NCBI RefSeq assembly: GCF_009764355.1
Contig: NZ_LNUA01000031.1
Span: forward strand, 372,001-436,000
DNA from: Companilactobacillus bobalius
GTDB taxonomy: Bacteria > Bacillota > Bacilli > Lactobacillales > Lactobacillaceae
DNA length: 64,000 nucleotides
Direction of reading: 5' to 3'
Made by a program: the position numbers and the translations under genes. Shown in pieces: positions 1 through 8,764 of the stretch (its first letter is position 1; each line of letters begins with the position of its first letter). The notes beneath the pieces were generated by a model. That model was not told the DNA's origin. It did no database searches and saw nothing but the letters and a program-made list of their open reading frames with translations.

Positions 1-1182
1 AATGATATGATTGGTGCCATTGGTATCATGACGTTATTTTCTTTTATTCTTGAGGAAATAGGAAAGCATATTCCAATTTTGAATTCATTGGGTGGTAAGG
101 TGTTGGTTGTCACTTTCTTACCCTCTTATCTTGTTTACATGGATTGGTTACCAAATAGCACGACCAAGATTGTAACTGATTTTATGAATAACAATAATTT
201 TCTAGCAGTCTTTATTGCATTATTAATTGTCGGAAGTATTTCGGCTATGAATCGAAAGACTTTGATCCAAGCCAGTATGCGTATTATCGTAGTTCTTTTG
301 ATTTGTGAAGTTGTAGGACCACTAGTTGGTATGGGATTTGGAATGCTATTAGGACTTTCAGCATATAAATCATATTTCTTCATTGTTGCTCCTATTATGG
401 CTGGTGGTGTTGGTGAAGGTGCCTTGCCATTGTCATTAGGTTATGCGGCTATTATTTCAATGGGTCAACAAGACATTTTTGCTCAAATTTTACCTTGTGT
501 TATGTTAGGTAGTCTTGTCGCAGTTATTGAAGCGGGTATCTTGAGACAAATTGGTGTTAAGAAACCAAGTTTGACTGGAAATGGTCGTCTAGTTGAAAGC
601 GATGATAGTGCTGATGAATTAGGTAGTCTTTCTTCAAAATCTGATACAGCTAATATTACTAAGATGTTGATATCAGGTATCTTGGCCATTACTTTGTACA
701 TGCTTGGTGTATGGGTTAACAGTGTGATTCATTTACCAGCACCTATCGTATTATTGATCGTAGTAATGGTTGCCAAAATGTTAGGTTGGATTCCAGATTC
801 TGTACAAGAAGGTGGAAAGTCACTATACAGTTTGACAGTTAAAGGTATTTCTCCATTATTACTATTCGGAGTCGGTGTTGCTATGACTCCTTGGAAGTCA
901 TTGGTAACTGTATTCACAAATGTACCAATGCTACTTACAATCTTTGTTACAGTTACGGCCATTATTCTTGCTGCATTCTTTAGTGCCAAATTATTAGGCA
1001 TGTATCCAGTCGATACAGCAATTGCCGTATCATGTTGTTCTGGTCAAGGTGGTACAGGTGCTCTAGCAATCCTGGCCGCTGGTGATCGTATGAACTTGAT
1101 GCCGTTTGCTCAAGTTGCAGTTCGTTTGGGTGGTGCAATTACTGTTACACTTTCAATTTTCCTTATGAGATTTTTCGCTTAG
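1..1182 (+). CDS. 2-hydroxycarboxylate (citrate/malate) transporter, 5' end outside window
   Basis: Secondary transporter of the 2-hydroxycarboxylate (2HCT) family (CitP/CitS/MleP type), expected to import citrate or malate in exchange for lactate or with cations. The reading frame is open to the first base, so the true start lies upstream; about 393 residues are visible against roughly 440 for the family, so some 50 N-terminal residues are missing. Two glycine-rich re-entrant loop signatures are present, GGVGEGALPLS and SGQGGTGALAIL, as expected for 2HCT proteins, set among about ten hydrophobic segments. Its stop codon abuts the Shine-Dalgarno of citC six bases on, so it is the first visible gene of the citrate operon, which argues for citrate as a substrate. 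Malate cannot be excluded from sequence alone. Confidence 0.88.
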   Translation, partial: NDMIGAIGIMTLFSFILEEIGKHIPILNSLGGKVLVVTFLPSYLVYMDWLPNSTTKIVTDFMNNNNFLAVFIALLIVGSISAMNRKTLIQASMRIIVVLLICEVVGPLVGMGFGMLLGLSAYKSYFFIVAPIMAGGVGEGALPLSLGYAAIISMGQQDIFAQILPCVMLGSLVAVIEAGILRQIGVKKPSLTGNGRLVESDDSADELGSLSSKSDTANITKMLISGILAITLYMLGVWVNSVIHLPAPIVLLIVVMVAKMLGWIPDSVQEGGKSLYSLTVKGISPLLLFGVGVAMTPWKSLVTVFTNVPMLLTIFVTVTAIILAAFFSAKLLGMYPVDTAIAVSCCSGQGGTGALAILAAGDRMNLMPFAQVAVRLGGAITVTLSIFLMRFFA

Positions 1183-1188
1183 GAGATT

Positions 1189-2202
1189 ATGTTGGATACG
1201 ATAAAAATAGATTTAAACGACCCTTACTATTATCAACAATGGCAAAAGTTGATTGAAAATGAGGGACTGTACATTGAGAATTTAGATGATATTACAGAAA
1301 CAATTGGTATTTATGATGAAGATAAGCTGATTGCAACAGGATCTTATTTTAATAATGTTCTGAAGTATTTGGCAATTGATCCGGAATATCAAGGTGGTAA
1401 TGTTTTTAATAAATTAGTTTCATATTTAATTAGTGATTTGGCTAGTCAGAACATATTTCATGTTTTTGTTTTTACCAAGACGCAGTACCAAAGTAGTTTT
1501 GAATATTTAGGATTCAAACTGGTAGCTAAAAGTAGCTTCTCAACGCTTTTAGAAACTGGGGATTACTCGATCACTCAATATATTTCTGAACTACCTAAGG
1601 TATCAGGAAATAATATTTCTGCAATTGTTATGAACGCTAATCCTTTTACGTTAGGACATCGTTATTTAATAGAAGAAGCATCGAAAAAGAGCGATGTAGT
1701 TTATGTCTTCGTAGTTAGTCAGAATGCTTCTTTATTTAAAACTTCAGAACGTATTGAATTAGTTAAAGCAGGTACTAAAGATTTAAACAATGTTGTGGTT
1801 GTAGCCGGCGGCGATTATATGGTTAGTTTTGTAACTTTCCCATCATATTTTATAAAGAGTCGTAGCGATGTAGTTACTTATCAAACAGAATTAGATGCCC
1901 AAGTTTTTAAAAGAATTGCAGAGGCATTAAATATTACTAAACGTTTTGTAGGAGAGGAACCATATTCACCTACAACTGAAATATATAATCAATCGTTGAA
2001 GAAAATTTTAATACCTGAAGTTGTATTAGAAGTGTTGAAGCGTAAAGAGATTGGCGGCGATATTATCAGTGCTACTAAAGTTCGCCAAGCTATTAGTAAA
2101 GAAAATCTAGAAGCGATTAGAAAGTATGTTCCAGAAACAACTTTTGATTTTATAAAAACGAATTTAAAGGATTTATTAAGGAGGATTAATAATGGAAATT
2201 AA
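1189..2202 (+). CDS. citC: [citrate (pro-3S)-lyase] ligase CitC
   Basis: Acetylates the thiol of the CitD prosthetic group with acetate and ATP, switching citrate lyase on. The 337-residue length fits the family. An N-terminal GNAT-like region (about residues 1-130) is followed by a nucleotidyltransferase domain with the motif NPFTLGHRYL starting at residue 151, the HxGH-like ATP site in its CitC form. The AGGAGA ribosome site overlaps the stop of the transporter gene, and the 3' end overlaps citD by 11 bases, indicating co-transcription and probable translational coupling. The identity is supported both by motif and by position at the head of citCDEFXG. Confidence 0.95.
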   Translation: MLDTIKIDLNDPYYYQQWQKLIENEGLYIENLDDITETIGIYDEDKLIATGSYFNNVLKYLAIDPEYQGGNVFNKLVSYLISDLASQNIFHVFVFTKTQYQSSFEYLGFKLVAKSSFSTLLETGDYSITQYISELPKVSGNNISAIVMNANPFTLGHRYLIEEASKKSDVVYVFVVSQNASLFKTSERIELVKAGTKDLNNVVVVAGGDYMVSFVTFPSYFIKSRSDVVTYQTELDAQVFKRIAEALNITKRFVGEEPYSPTTEIYNQSLKKILIPEVVLEVLKRKEIGGDIISATKVRQAISKENLEAIRKYVPETTFDFIKTNLKDLLRRINNGN

Positions 2203-2485
2203 ACATACGGCACTAGCAGGTACACTTGAATCTAGTGATGTTCAAATTACTCTTTCTGAGGGTAAGGGAATCAGTATTGACCTTGATTCACAAGTTGAAA
2301 AACAATTTGGAAAACAGATCAAAAAGGTAGTTACAGACTTATTAGCTAAATATGAGATTAACAATGTTAAGGTACACGTTGTTGACAAAGGTGCTTTGGA
2401 TTGTACAATTAAAGCTCGCTTAATCGCTGCAATTCAACGTGCAACTGATACTCAGAATGAACAAAATTGGGGGGTACTCGAATAA
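2192..2485 (+). CDS. citD: citrate lyase gamma subunit (acyl carrier protein) CitD
   Basis: Small acyl carrier subunit of citrate lyase, 97 residues, the usual size. Ser14, in TLESSDV, is the expected attachment site for the 2'-(5''-phosphoribosyl)-3'-dephospho-CoA arm that CitX transfers and CitC acetylates. The start ATG is preceded by AGGAGG within the end of citC. The stop TAA shares its last base with the ATG of citE (TAATG). Small, acidic and soluble, as expected. Confidence 0.95.
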   Translation: MEIKHTALAGTLESSDVQITLSEGKGISIDLDSQVEKQFGKQIKKVVTDLLAKYEINNVKVHVVDKGALDCTIKARLIAAIQRATDTQNEQNWGVLE

Positions 2486-3387
2486 TGGAACGTTTGAGAA
2501 GAACTATGATGTTTGTTCCTGGTAATAACCCAGCTATGATTAAAGATGCCGGTATTTACGGAGCAGATTCAATAATGTTTGATTTGGAAGATTCAGTTTC
2601 TTTGGCAGAAAAAGATGCTGCTAGAATGTTGGTCTTTGAAGCCTTAAAGAATGTAGATTATGGTAACTCTGAACTTGTTGTCAGAATTAATGGTTTGGAC
2701 ACAGATATGGGAAAAGCCGATATTTATGCAATGGTAAAGGCTGGAGTTCAAGTTATTCGTTTACCTAAGACTGAAACACCTGATGATGTAGTTGAAACTG
2801 AAAAAGTTATTGCTGAAGCAGAGAAGTTCTTTGGTATTGAAAACGGTCGTACACATATGATGGCTGCTATTGAAAGTGCTGAAGGTGTTTTGAATGCACC
2901 TGCAATTGCTAAAGCTTCTGATCGTTTGATCGGTATTGCTCTTGGTGCTGAAGATTACGTTACAAATATGAAGACACACAGATATCCCGATGGCGCAGAA
3001 CTATCATTTGCTCGTAATATGATTCTTCATGGTGCTCGTGCAGCAGGGATTGCAGCCTTTGATACAGTTTATTCTGATGTTGATAACACTGAAGGATTCA
3101 ATCATGAAGTAGAAATTATTCATGAATTAGGATTTGATGGTAAGTCAGTTATTAACCCAAGACAAATACCATTAGTAAATGCTATCTATGCTCCAAGTGA
3201 AAAGGAAATTAGAAATGCTAAAGCTGTTCTAAATGCTATTGAAGAAGCTCACAAGAAGGGTTCAGGAGTAATTTCCTTACATGGTAAGATGGTTGATAAA
3301 CCAGTTGTTGCTCGTGCAGAAAGAACTATGGCCTTAGCCAAGGCTTCACACTTAGTTGATAAGGAAGGCAATATTTATGTTGAATAA
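2485..3387 (+). CDS. citE: citrate lyase beta subunit (citryl-ACP lyase) CitE
   Basis: Cleaves citryl-ACP to acetyl-ACP and oxaloacetate, inside the alpha6beta6gamma6 citrate lyase complex. 300 residues in the HpcH/HpaI aldolase superfamily, with the family sequences MMFVPGNNP near the N-terminus, FDLEDSV, the ESAEGVLN segment and the metal-site region LGAEDY. An in-frame TTG 18 bases earlier would extend the protein but would overlap the ribosome site GGGGG; ATG at 2485 is preferred because it gives the conserved [10 protein letters not shown] start and is coupled to citD by TAATG. The 3' end overlaps citF by 11 bases. Confidence 0.95.
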   Translation: MERLRRTMMFVPGNNPAMIKDAGIYGADSIMFDLEDSVSLAEKDAARMLVFEALKNVDYGNSELVVRINGLDTDMGKADIYAMVKAGVQVIRLPKTETPDDVVETEKVIAEAEKFFGIENGRTHMMAAIESAEGVLNAPAIAKASDRLIGIALGAEDYVTNMKTHRYPDGAELSFARNMILHGARAAGIAAFDTVYSDVDNTEGFNHEVEIIHELGFDGKSVINPRQIPLVNAIYAPSEKEIRNAKAVLNAIEEAHKKGSGVISLHGKMVDKPVVARAERTMALAKASHLVDKEGNIYVE

Positions 3388-4918
3388 AGTAAATCGTGAA
3401 ATTCCCGATGAAATTTTAAAAGATAAAAATTATAAACCATTTGAAACAACTGAAATCGGTAATCCCGAAACTACTTATGTAGCACACGAGGTAAAAGTTT
3501 CACAAGGAAATGATAAGTTAGTTGATTCAATTAAAGATGTTATCGCTAAAGTTGGTTTGAAAGATGGAATGACAATTTCTTTCCACCATCATTTCCGTGA
3601 AGGTGATTTTGTCTTTAACATGGTTATGCAAGAAATTATTGACGAAGGTTTTAAGGATTTGACATTAGCACCAAGTTCTTTGACCAATGTTATGAATGAT
3701 ATGGTAATTAAGGCCATTAAAGCCGGAACAGTTACTCATATAACTTCATCAGGTATGCGTGGTAGCTTGGGAGATTTCATTTCACATGGTGGTTTGAAAG
3801 ATCCAGTTGTTCTTCGCTCACATGGTAACCGTGCTCGTTCAATCGAAAATGGTGATATTAAAATAGATGTTGCTTTCTTGGGTGTTCCTAATTCTGATGC
3901 TGTCGGAAATGCTAATGCTATCAAAGGTGACGCTGTCTTTGGTTCAATGGGTTATTCACTTATGGATGCCAAATATGCTGATAAGGTAGTATTGTTAACT
4001 GATACAATCATGCCTTATCCAAATACACCTGCAAGTGTTAAACAAACTCAAGTTGATTATGTCGTTAAGGTATCAAAAGTCGGAGATCCAGAAAAGATCG
4101 GTTCCGGTGCTACAAGATTCACTAAAGATCCTAAGGAATTAAAAATTGCTAAGACTGTTAACCAAGTAATCACACATTCTCCATATTTCAAAGATGGATT
4201 TAGTTTCCAAACTGGTTCTGGTGGTGCAGCCCTTGCTGTTAGCCGTTATCTAAGAGAATCAATGATTGACAGGAATATCAAGGCATCATTTGCATTAGGT
4301 GGTATTACTAAACCAACAGTTGATTTGCTAGAGGAAGGTTTAGTTAATAAGATTCTTGATGTTCAAGACTTTGATAAGGGTGCTGCCGCAAGTATGGCTA
4401 ATAATGAAAATCAACAAGAAATTGATTCTTCATGGTATGCCGATCCTTATAATAAGGGCGCTGCAGTAAATCAATTGGATGTTTGTATCCTATCGGCCTT
4501 AGAAATCGATACAAAATTCAATGTTAATGTTATGACTGGATCAGATGGCGTACTACGTGGTGCTATTGGTGGACATCAAGATGCAGCTAACGCTAAATTG
4601 ACTATCATTTCTGCCCCACTAGTTCGTGGTAGAATTGCGACAGTCGTACCAGACGTAACTACTGTTGTTACACCTGGTGATAGTATTGATGTATTAGTAA
4701 CTGAAGTAGGTATTGCTATTAATCCTAGAAGAAAAGATTTAATTGAAGCTTTGAAAGATGTTCCTGGTGTTCCAGTTTATACAATTGAAGAACTACAAAA
4801 ACGTGCAGAAGCTATTGTTGGTAAACCAGAAAAACTACAATTCACTGATCGCCCAGTTGCTTTGATTGAATATCGTGATGGTAGTTTGATCGATACCGTT
4901 TATCAAGTTAAAGATTAG
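3377..4918 (+). CDS. citF: citrate lyase alpha subunit (citrate CoA-transferase) CitF
   Basis: Exchanges acetate for citrate on the ACP prosthetic group, giving citryl-ACP for CitE. 513 residues, usual for CitF, with the HHHFREGD segment and the glycine-rich [15 protein letters not shown] region typical of the family. ATG 3377 is chosen over an upstream TTG because it lies 8 bases after AAGGAAGG and gives the conserved [12 protein letters not shown] start. It overlaps the end of citE in another frame. With CitD and CitE it forms the cytosolic lyase that yields acetate plus oxaloacetate, the route by which lactobacilli turn citrate into acetate, pyruvate and C4 aroma compounds. Confidence 0.95.
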   Translation: MLNKVNREIPDEILKDKNYKPFETTEIGNPETTYVAHEVKVSQGNDKLVDSIKDVIAKVGLKDGMTISFHHHFREGDFVFNMVMQEIIDEGFKDLTLAPSSLTNVMNDMVIKAIKAGTVTHITSSGMRGSLGDFISHGGLKDPVVLRSHGNRARSIENGDIKIDVAFLGVPNSDAVGNANAIKGDAVFGSMGYSLMDAKYADKVVLLTDTIMPYPNTPASVKQTQVDYVVKVSKVGDPEKIGSGATRFTKDPKELKIAKTVNQVITHSPYFKDGFSFQTGSGGAALAVSRYLRESMIDRNIKASFALGGITKPTVDLLEEGLVNKILDVQDFDKGAAASMANNENQQEIDSSWYADPYNKGAAVNQLDVCILSALEIDTKFNVNVMTGSDGVLRGAIGGHQDAANAKLTIISAPLVRGRIATVVPDVTTVVTPGDSIDVLVTEVGIAINPRRKDLIEALKDVPGVPVYTIEELQKRAEAIVGKPEKLQFTDRPVALIEYRDGSLIDTVYQVKD

Positions 4919-4929
4919 GAGTAAAAAAG

Positions 4930-5469
4930 ATGGTTGATGTTTTTTCTAAAGGAATACCACAAGATATTACCCAAATATTGAAGAGTAGAGATATGCGTGT
5001 AAGAGAGCAGCTCATTCTTTTAAAAAAATTAAATAACAATCAATCATTAATTAATGCCAAATTAAACATACCTGGTCCAATTAAAAATAATGCTTATTTG
5101 ATACAAGTTTTCTATCGCGGTTTAAAAAGATTTTTGCAAGAATCAAAGGTTGATTATCGGTTGATATGGGATGTAGCAACTGGTCCAGAGGCCTTTTTGA
5201 TTCTTGATGGGTCAGCTAAAGATTCAAAGCAAGCTGCTATTGAATTTGAAGACAATGATAATCTAGGCAGACTATTTGATATTGATGTTTTGACGGAGGA
5301 TGACGGTGTTCCTCATCCAGTGAGCAGACAAGATTTTCACCAAGTAGGACGTAAATGCATAATGTGTGATCAACCTGCTAAAGTGTGTGCTCGTAGTCGA
5401 AAGCATAGTGTTAAAGAAATGCAGAACTATATTAGTGAATTAATAAATAAAAATGTGGAGCTTTTATGA
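4930..5469 (+). CDS. citX: apo-citrate lyase phosphoribosyl-dephospho-CoA transferase CitX
   Basis: Attaches the phosphoribosyl-dephospho-CoA prosthetic group, made by CitG, to Ser14 of CitD. 179 residues. The nucleotidyltransferase-like GRLFDIDVL motif and the C-terminal RKCIMCDQPAKVCARSRKHS stretch are characteristic of CitX. Ribosome site AGGAG lies 11 bases after the citF stop. The stop codon overlaps the citG start as ATGA, so CitX and CitG are separate proteins here, unlike species with a fused CitXG. Confidence 0.93.
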   Translation: MVDVFSKGIPQDITQILKSRDMRVREQLILLKKLNNNQSLINAKLNIPGPIKNNAYLIQVFYRGLKRFLQESKVDYRLIWDVATGPEAFLILDGSAKDSKQAAIEFEDNDNLGRLFDIDVLTEDDGVPHPVSRQDFHQVGRKCIMCDQPAKVCARSRKHSVKEMQNYISELINKNVELL

Positions 5470-6284
5470 AATCAAGTAAATACTTAGCAGATGCTGCAGT
5501 GAAAGCTTTATTATATGAGGTAAATGTTCACCCTAAACCGGGATTAGTTGATCCAGTTGATAACTCAACTCATTTGGATATGAATGTATTTACTTTCATT
5601 GATAGTGCTGTATCGTTACATCCATATTTGGAAGAATTTGCGCAAGCTGGAATTGATTTTGAGGGTAATGATTTGCGTGACTTGTTCAAATCAATTCGTC
5701 CGATTGGAATTAAGGCTGAAGAAGCAATGTTTGAGTCCACGAACAATATTAATACCCATAAAGGAGCAATTTTTTCCTTAGGTATAATATTGGCAGCGTG
5801 TGGTTATGATCGTGATAATATCCAAGCGACTATAAAAGCGATGCTTCAAGGTTTAGTTGAGAATGATTTTAAGGCTTTGGACAGTAAGAAAAACTTGAGC
5901 AATGGAGAAAAAATGTTTCTCAAGTATGGAGTTACTGGTATTCGCGGTGAAGCTGAGAAAGGGTATCCGACTGTTTTCGATAATTCTTTACCATATCTAA
6001 AATCACAAACTGATGTTGATCTTAACAGTATGTTTTTGAATACTTTAATGGTTATTGTTTCTCATTCGTATGATTCTAATGTAGTAAAACGTGGCGATCT
6101 TAATTCATTAGAGAGAATTCAAAAATATGCTAAAGATATTTTAAATGTTGGCGGTTGTGGTAATTCTGAAGGTAAGAAAATTTTGGATGATATGAATGAA
6201 TATTGTAATAAAAACAATCTTAGTCTTGGTGGAAGTGCGGATCTTCTGATAGTTACTATATTTTTATTTTTATTTTTAATTTAG
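5466..6284 (+). CDS. citG: triphosphoribosyl-dephospho-CoA synthase CitG
   Basis: Makes 2'-(5''-triphosphoribosyl)-3'-dephospho-CoA from ATP and dephospho-CoA, the precursor of the citrate lyase prosthetic group. 272 residues with the family signatures HPKPGLVD near residue 19, THKGAIFSLG in the middle and GGSADLL near the C-terminus. The last nine or so residues form a short run of hydrophobic residues after GGSADLL, which is normal for the family's C-terminal helix though a little short. Translationally coupled to citX through ATGA and last gene of the operon; a stem-loop follows. Confidence 0.94.
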   Translation: MKSSKYLADAAVKALLYEVNVHPKPGLVDPVDNSTHLDMNVFTFIDSAVSLHPYLEEFAQAGIDFEGNDLRDLFKSIRPIGIKAEEAMFESTNNINTHKGAIFSLGIILAACGYDRDNIQATIKAMLQGLVENDFKALDSKKNLSNGEKMFLKYGVTGIRGEAEKGYPTVFDNSLPYLKSQTDVDLNSMFLNTLMVIVSHSYDSNVVKRGDLNSLERIQKYAKDILNVGGCGNSEGKKILDDMNEYCNKNNLSLGGSADLLIVTIFLFLFLI

Positions 6285-6298
6285 TGTGTGAATAAATG

Positions 6299-6352
6299 AC
6301 CCCTTAGATGTGCAGGTTTAGTTGAAAAATCTGTGTATTTAAGGGGTTTTTG
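6299..6352 (+). terminator. probable terminator of the citrate operon
   Basis: ACCCCTTA pairs with TAAGGGGT across a loop of about 35 bases and is followed by a T run. The loop is long, so strength is uncertain, but position directly after citG fits. Confidence 0.6.
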
Positions 6353-6356
6353 TGTG

Positions 6357-6400
6357 CAAAAAAAGCATGACGCCAATAGATAATTGGAATCATGCCTTTT
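6357..6400 (-). terminator. stem-loop terminator of the adhesin gene, possibly bidirectional
   Basis: GCATGA...CCAAT-agata-ATTGG...TCATGC forms a two-part stem. Read on the minus strand it ends in a T run just after the adhesin stop codon; the A/T-rich flanks on both sides suggest it can also serve the plus strand. Confidence 0.65.
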
Positions 6401-6411
6401 AATGTAAAATA

Positions 6412-8451
6412 TTATAGATTCTTGATCAAATGTTTAAAGATTAAGAACAAAGCTAAGAATGATCCGATAACTGCCATGAACAAACCACTAGCATTACCAG
6501 TTTGAGGGAATTTCTTCTGACTGTTTGCTGACCCTGATCCGTTAGAAGTTACATTAGATGTATTTCCACTAACATTGTCACTGTTGTCAGTGTTGGTTGG
6601 TGGAAGAACTTCGTCAGGATTTGGTGCAGGAGTGATGGCTCCAGGATTTTCGGGTTCAGAGGTACCTGGGATTTCAGGTTCTTCGGGTTTAACGGGAGGG
6701 ACTGTAGTACCAGGATTTTCGGGTTCTTCAGGTTTAACAGGAGGGACTGTAGTACCAGGATTCTCCGGTTCTTCAGGGTTTTCAGGCTCTTCAGGGTTCA
6801 CAGGTTCTTCAGGATTTTCAGGTTCTTCGGGTTTAACGGGAGGAACGATGATTGGAGGCTTAACAGGATTTTCAGGTTCTGTCGGAGTCTCGACATCCTT
6901 AGCTTCAAGATCTGTTGTTTCATCTTTTGTGATAGTGAATTCGATTGGTTCATCATTTAATTCATAGCCTTCAGGGGCTTTTGTTTCAACAAAGTAGTAT
7001 GTTCCGACTGGTAGGCCGGTAACATTGATTTGACCACTTTCATTAGTTGTCAAATCGCTCTTAATAACGTTCTTGTCAGCGTCTAGTAGATTATATACGG
7101 CGCCTGGTAAAAGCTTGTTAACGACTGAATCGACTTTTGTCAATGTAACATTACCAGTGAATGGTTCGTCTGTTTCGGAAATATTTAAATCCAATGAACC
7201 ATCAGAAGGTAAAGTGATTGTGATTGGAGTTGGATTCAATTCATAACCATCAGGAGCTTTTACTTCGGTTAAAGTATATGTACCAAGTGGTAGATTTTTA
7301 ATATTGATAACACCATTTTCGTCAGTTGTGACATTGGACATAAGAACTTTGCCAGTACTATCTTTTAATTCGTATTCAGCGCCAGCCAAAACTTTTCCAG
7401 AGATAGCATCTGTCTTAGTAAGCTTAATCGTTCCAACTTCTTCACCGTTGCCGGTACCACTACCACCCCAAGATGTGTTGGAGTCGATAGAGTAATCGCC
7501 TTCGCTTGACCCCATTGTTGCGTGGTTAGTCCAGGTGTTAGTACCATCGGCATTAGGTGTAACTTTGACTCTATAGTAAATATCAACAGCTGTTGTAACA
7601 TTACCAGGGAAGCTAATCTCAACGACATTTCCGTTAACGACTACATTTGGATATAGTTGCTGACCATTGCCAACAAAGCCACCATTTTGGTAAGAACCAC
7701 CAATGGCAGTTAATGAACCAGGGATATACTCTTGGTTAGGACCAAGGGTATCTTTGATGACAACGTTCTTTAAGTTGTTTTCGTTAGGGTTAAAAGCAAT
7801 ATTCCAAGTTAATTCGTTAGGGACATTGTTTTGATCATAACCAGCAACCCAACCAACTTTATTAAACATCCAATTTTCGCCTTCATTGTTGTTATTGGTT
7901 TGTGTACCTTTAGCAATGAGATTTAATGTACCTTTACGGTTGAGTGTAGTATTGGACAATGCATCGTTAAATGTAATAGTACCAGTACTTTCACCATTTT
8001 TAATGGAGCCAGTACCAATTTCTACACCATTGGAATCGTAGATAGGGAATGATAGATCACCAGAAGCTACTATTCCATTGGGTAGCTCAAAATCAGATGT
8101 ATCGCCAGCATTGATTTTAACACCATCAGGAATACTCCAATTATAGTGTACATTGAAGTTCAACCATGTATATAAATCATCGTCGGGTCCAATAGGATTA
8201 CCATTCATATCAGTTACTTTGGCATCTTCGCCATTTAATCCGCTGATACCTTCAATAAATCTAGGTGTGATTAATGGATCAGATGAAGTTTCACTGGTTT
8301 GACTGGTAGAAGGGTTCGTAGTTGTTATAGTAGAGGTTGAACCAACTTGCGAGGACGTTGCAGCTTTTACTGTTTGTCCACTAGGCATAAAGATAAGCAA
8401 AAATGTTAAAACCAATCCAACTAAAGTTATATAAAGAAGTGATTTTTTCAT
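6412..8451 (-). CDS. cell-wall-anchored adhesin with Cna-B/SpaA repeats and FPQTG sorting signal
   Basis: Surface protein, about 679 residues. An N-terminal hydrophobic signal peptide ends near VKAAT. The N-terminal half has the features of a collagen-binding/SdrG-like adhesin fold (LPNGI, TWNIAFNP). Two Cna-B/SpaA domains follow, each with the GAxYxL and LPxGTYxxxExKAPxGYELN signatures, then a Pro/Glu-rich stalk of imperfect PVKPEEPENPG repeats. The C-terminus has FPQTG at about residue 648, a hydrophobic span and a basic tail: a sortase signal with F in place of the usual L. The upstream ATG (8460) sits directly on GGAG with no spacing; the ATG at 8451, nine bases further, is preferred. Ligand unknown. 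A plus-strand open frame across the stalk is a compositional shadow. Confidence 0.85.
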   Translation of the reverse strand: MKKSLLYITLVGLVLTFLLIFMPSGQTVKAATSSQVGSTSTITTTNPSTSQTSETSSDPLITPRFIEGISGLNGEDAKVTDMNGNPIGPDDDLYTWLNFNVHYNWSIPDGVKINAGDTSDFELPNGIVASGDLSFPIYDSNGVEIGTGSIKNGESTGTITFNDALSNTTLNRKGTLNLIAKGTQTNNNNEGENWMFNKVGWVAGYDQNNVPNELTWNIAFNPNENNLKNVVIKDTLGPNQEYIPGSLTAIGGSYQNGGFVGNGQQLYPNVVVNGNVVEISFPGNVTTAVDIYYRVKVTPNADGTNTWTNHATMGSSEGDYSIDSNTSWGGSGTGNGEEVGTIKLTKTDAISGKVLAGAEYELKDSTGKVLMSNVTTDENGVINIKNLPLGTYTLTEVKAPDGYELNPTPITITLPSDGSLDLNISETDEPFTGNVTLTKVDSVVNKLLPGAVYNLLDADKNVIKSDLTTNESGQINVTGLPVGTYYFVETKAPEGYELNDEPIEFTITKDETTDLEAKDVETPTEPENPVKPPIIVPPVKPEEPENPEEPVNPEEPENPEEPENPGTTVPPVKPEEPENPGTTVPPVKPEEPEIPGTSEPENPGAITPAPNPDEVLPPTNTDNSDNVSGNTSNVTSNGSGSANSQKKFPQTGNASGLFMAVIGSFLALFLIFKHLIKNL

Positions 8452-8479
8452 TTTAGACATCTCCAGTGAAAGAGTATGT

Positions 8480-8563
8480 CAGATTTTTGATCTGTACAAC
8501 TCGTTTAAACTATTGTAAAAAAGGCAATAGGTTAATTTCCTTTCGGTTTTATTTAACCTATTG
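8480..8563 (-). promoter_or_regulatory. inverted repeats in the adhesin 5' leader
   Basis: Between the adhesin and the downstream YhgE-type gene, 8452-8703 is AT-rich non-coding DNA. It contains a perfect 11-base inverted repeat, CAATAGGTTAA (8525-8535) with TTAACCTATTG (8553-8563), and a smaller CAGAT/ATCTG hairpin at 8480-8494. Both would lie in the leader or promoter of the adhesin. They could be operator sites or leader hairpins; nothing in the sequence decides which. Confidence 0.4.
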
Positions 8564-8703
8564 AATTGAATTATTAAGATACATTCTTTTTTTACGCCTA
8601 GAGTATAAATCGTACTTTTAAAATAGTAAAAAAATAAGACCATTTATTATTTGATATTTACATAACAGCATTTTTAATATATACCAATTTTTATAAAACA
8701 AGA

Positions 8704-8754
8704 AAAAAGTCTTCAAATCTTTAGACATTTTATCTATTGATTTGAAGACTTTTT
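8704..8754 (-). terminator. terminator of the YhgE/Pip gene
   Basis: AAAAAGTCTTCAAATC and its exact 16-base complement (8739-8754) flank a 19-base loop. On the minus strand it directly follows the membrane protein stop codon and ends in a T run. Confidence 0.85.
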
Positions 8755-8764
8755 GATTAATAGT

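Noticed and set aside
6575..6967. Plus-strand Gly/Ser-rich frame of 130 codons
   Set aside because: Antisense shadow of the Pro/Glu repeat stalk of the adhesin; composition is explained by the repeats and no ribosome site is present.
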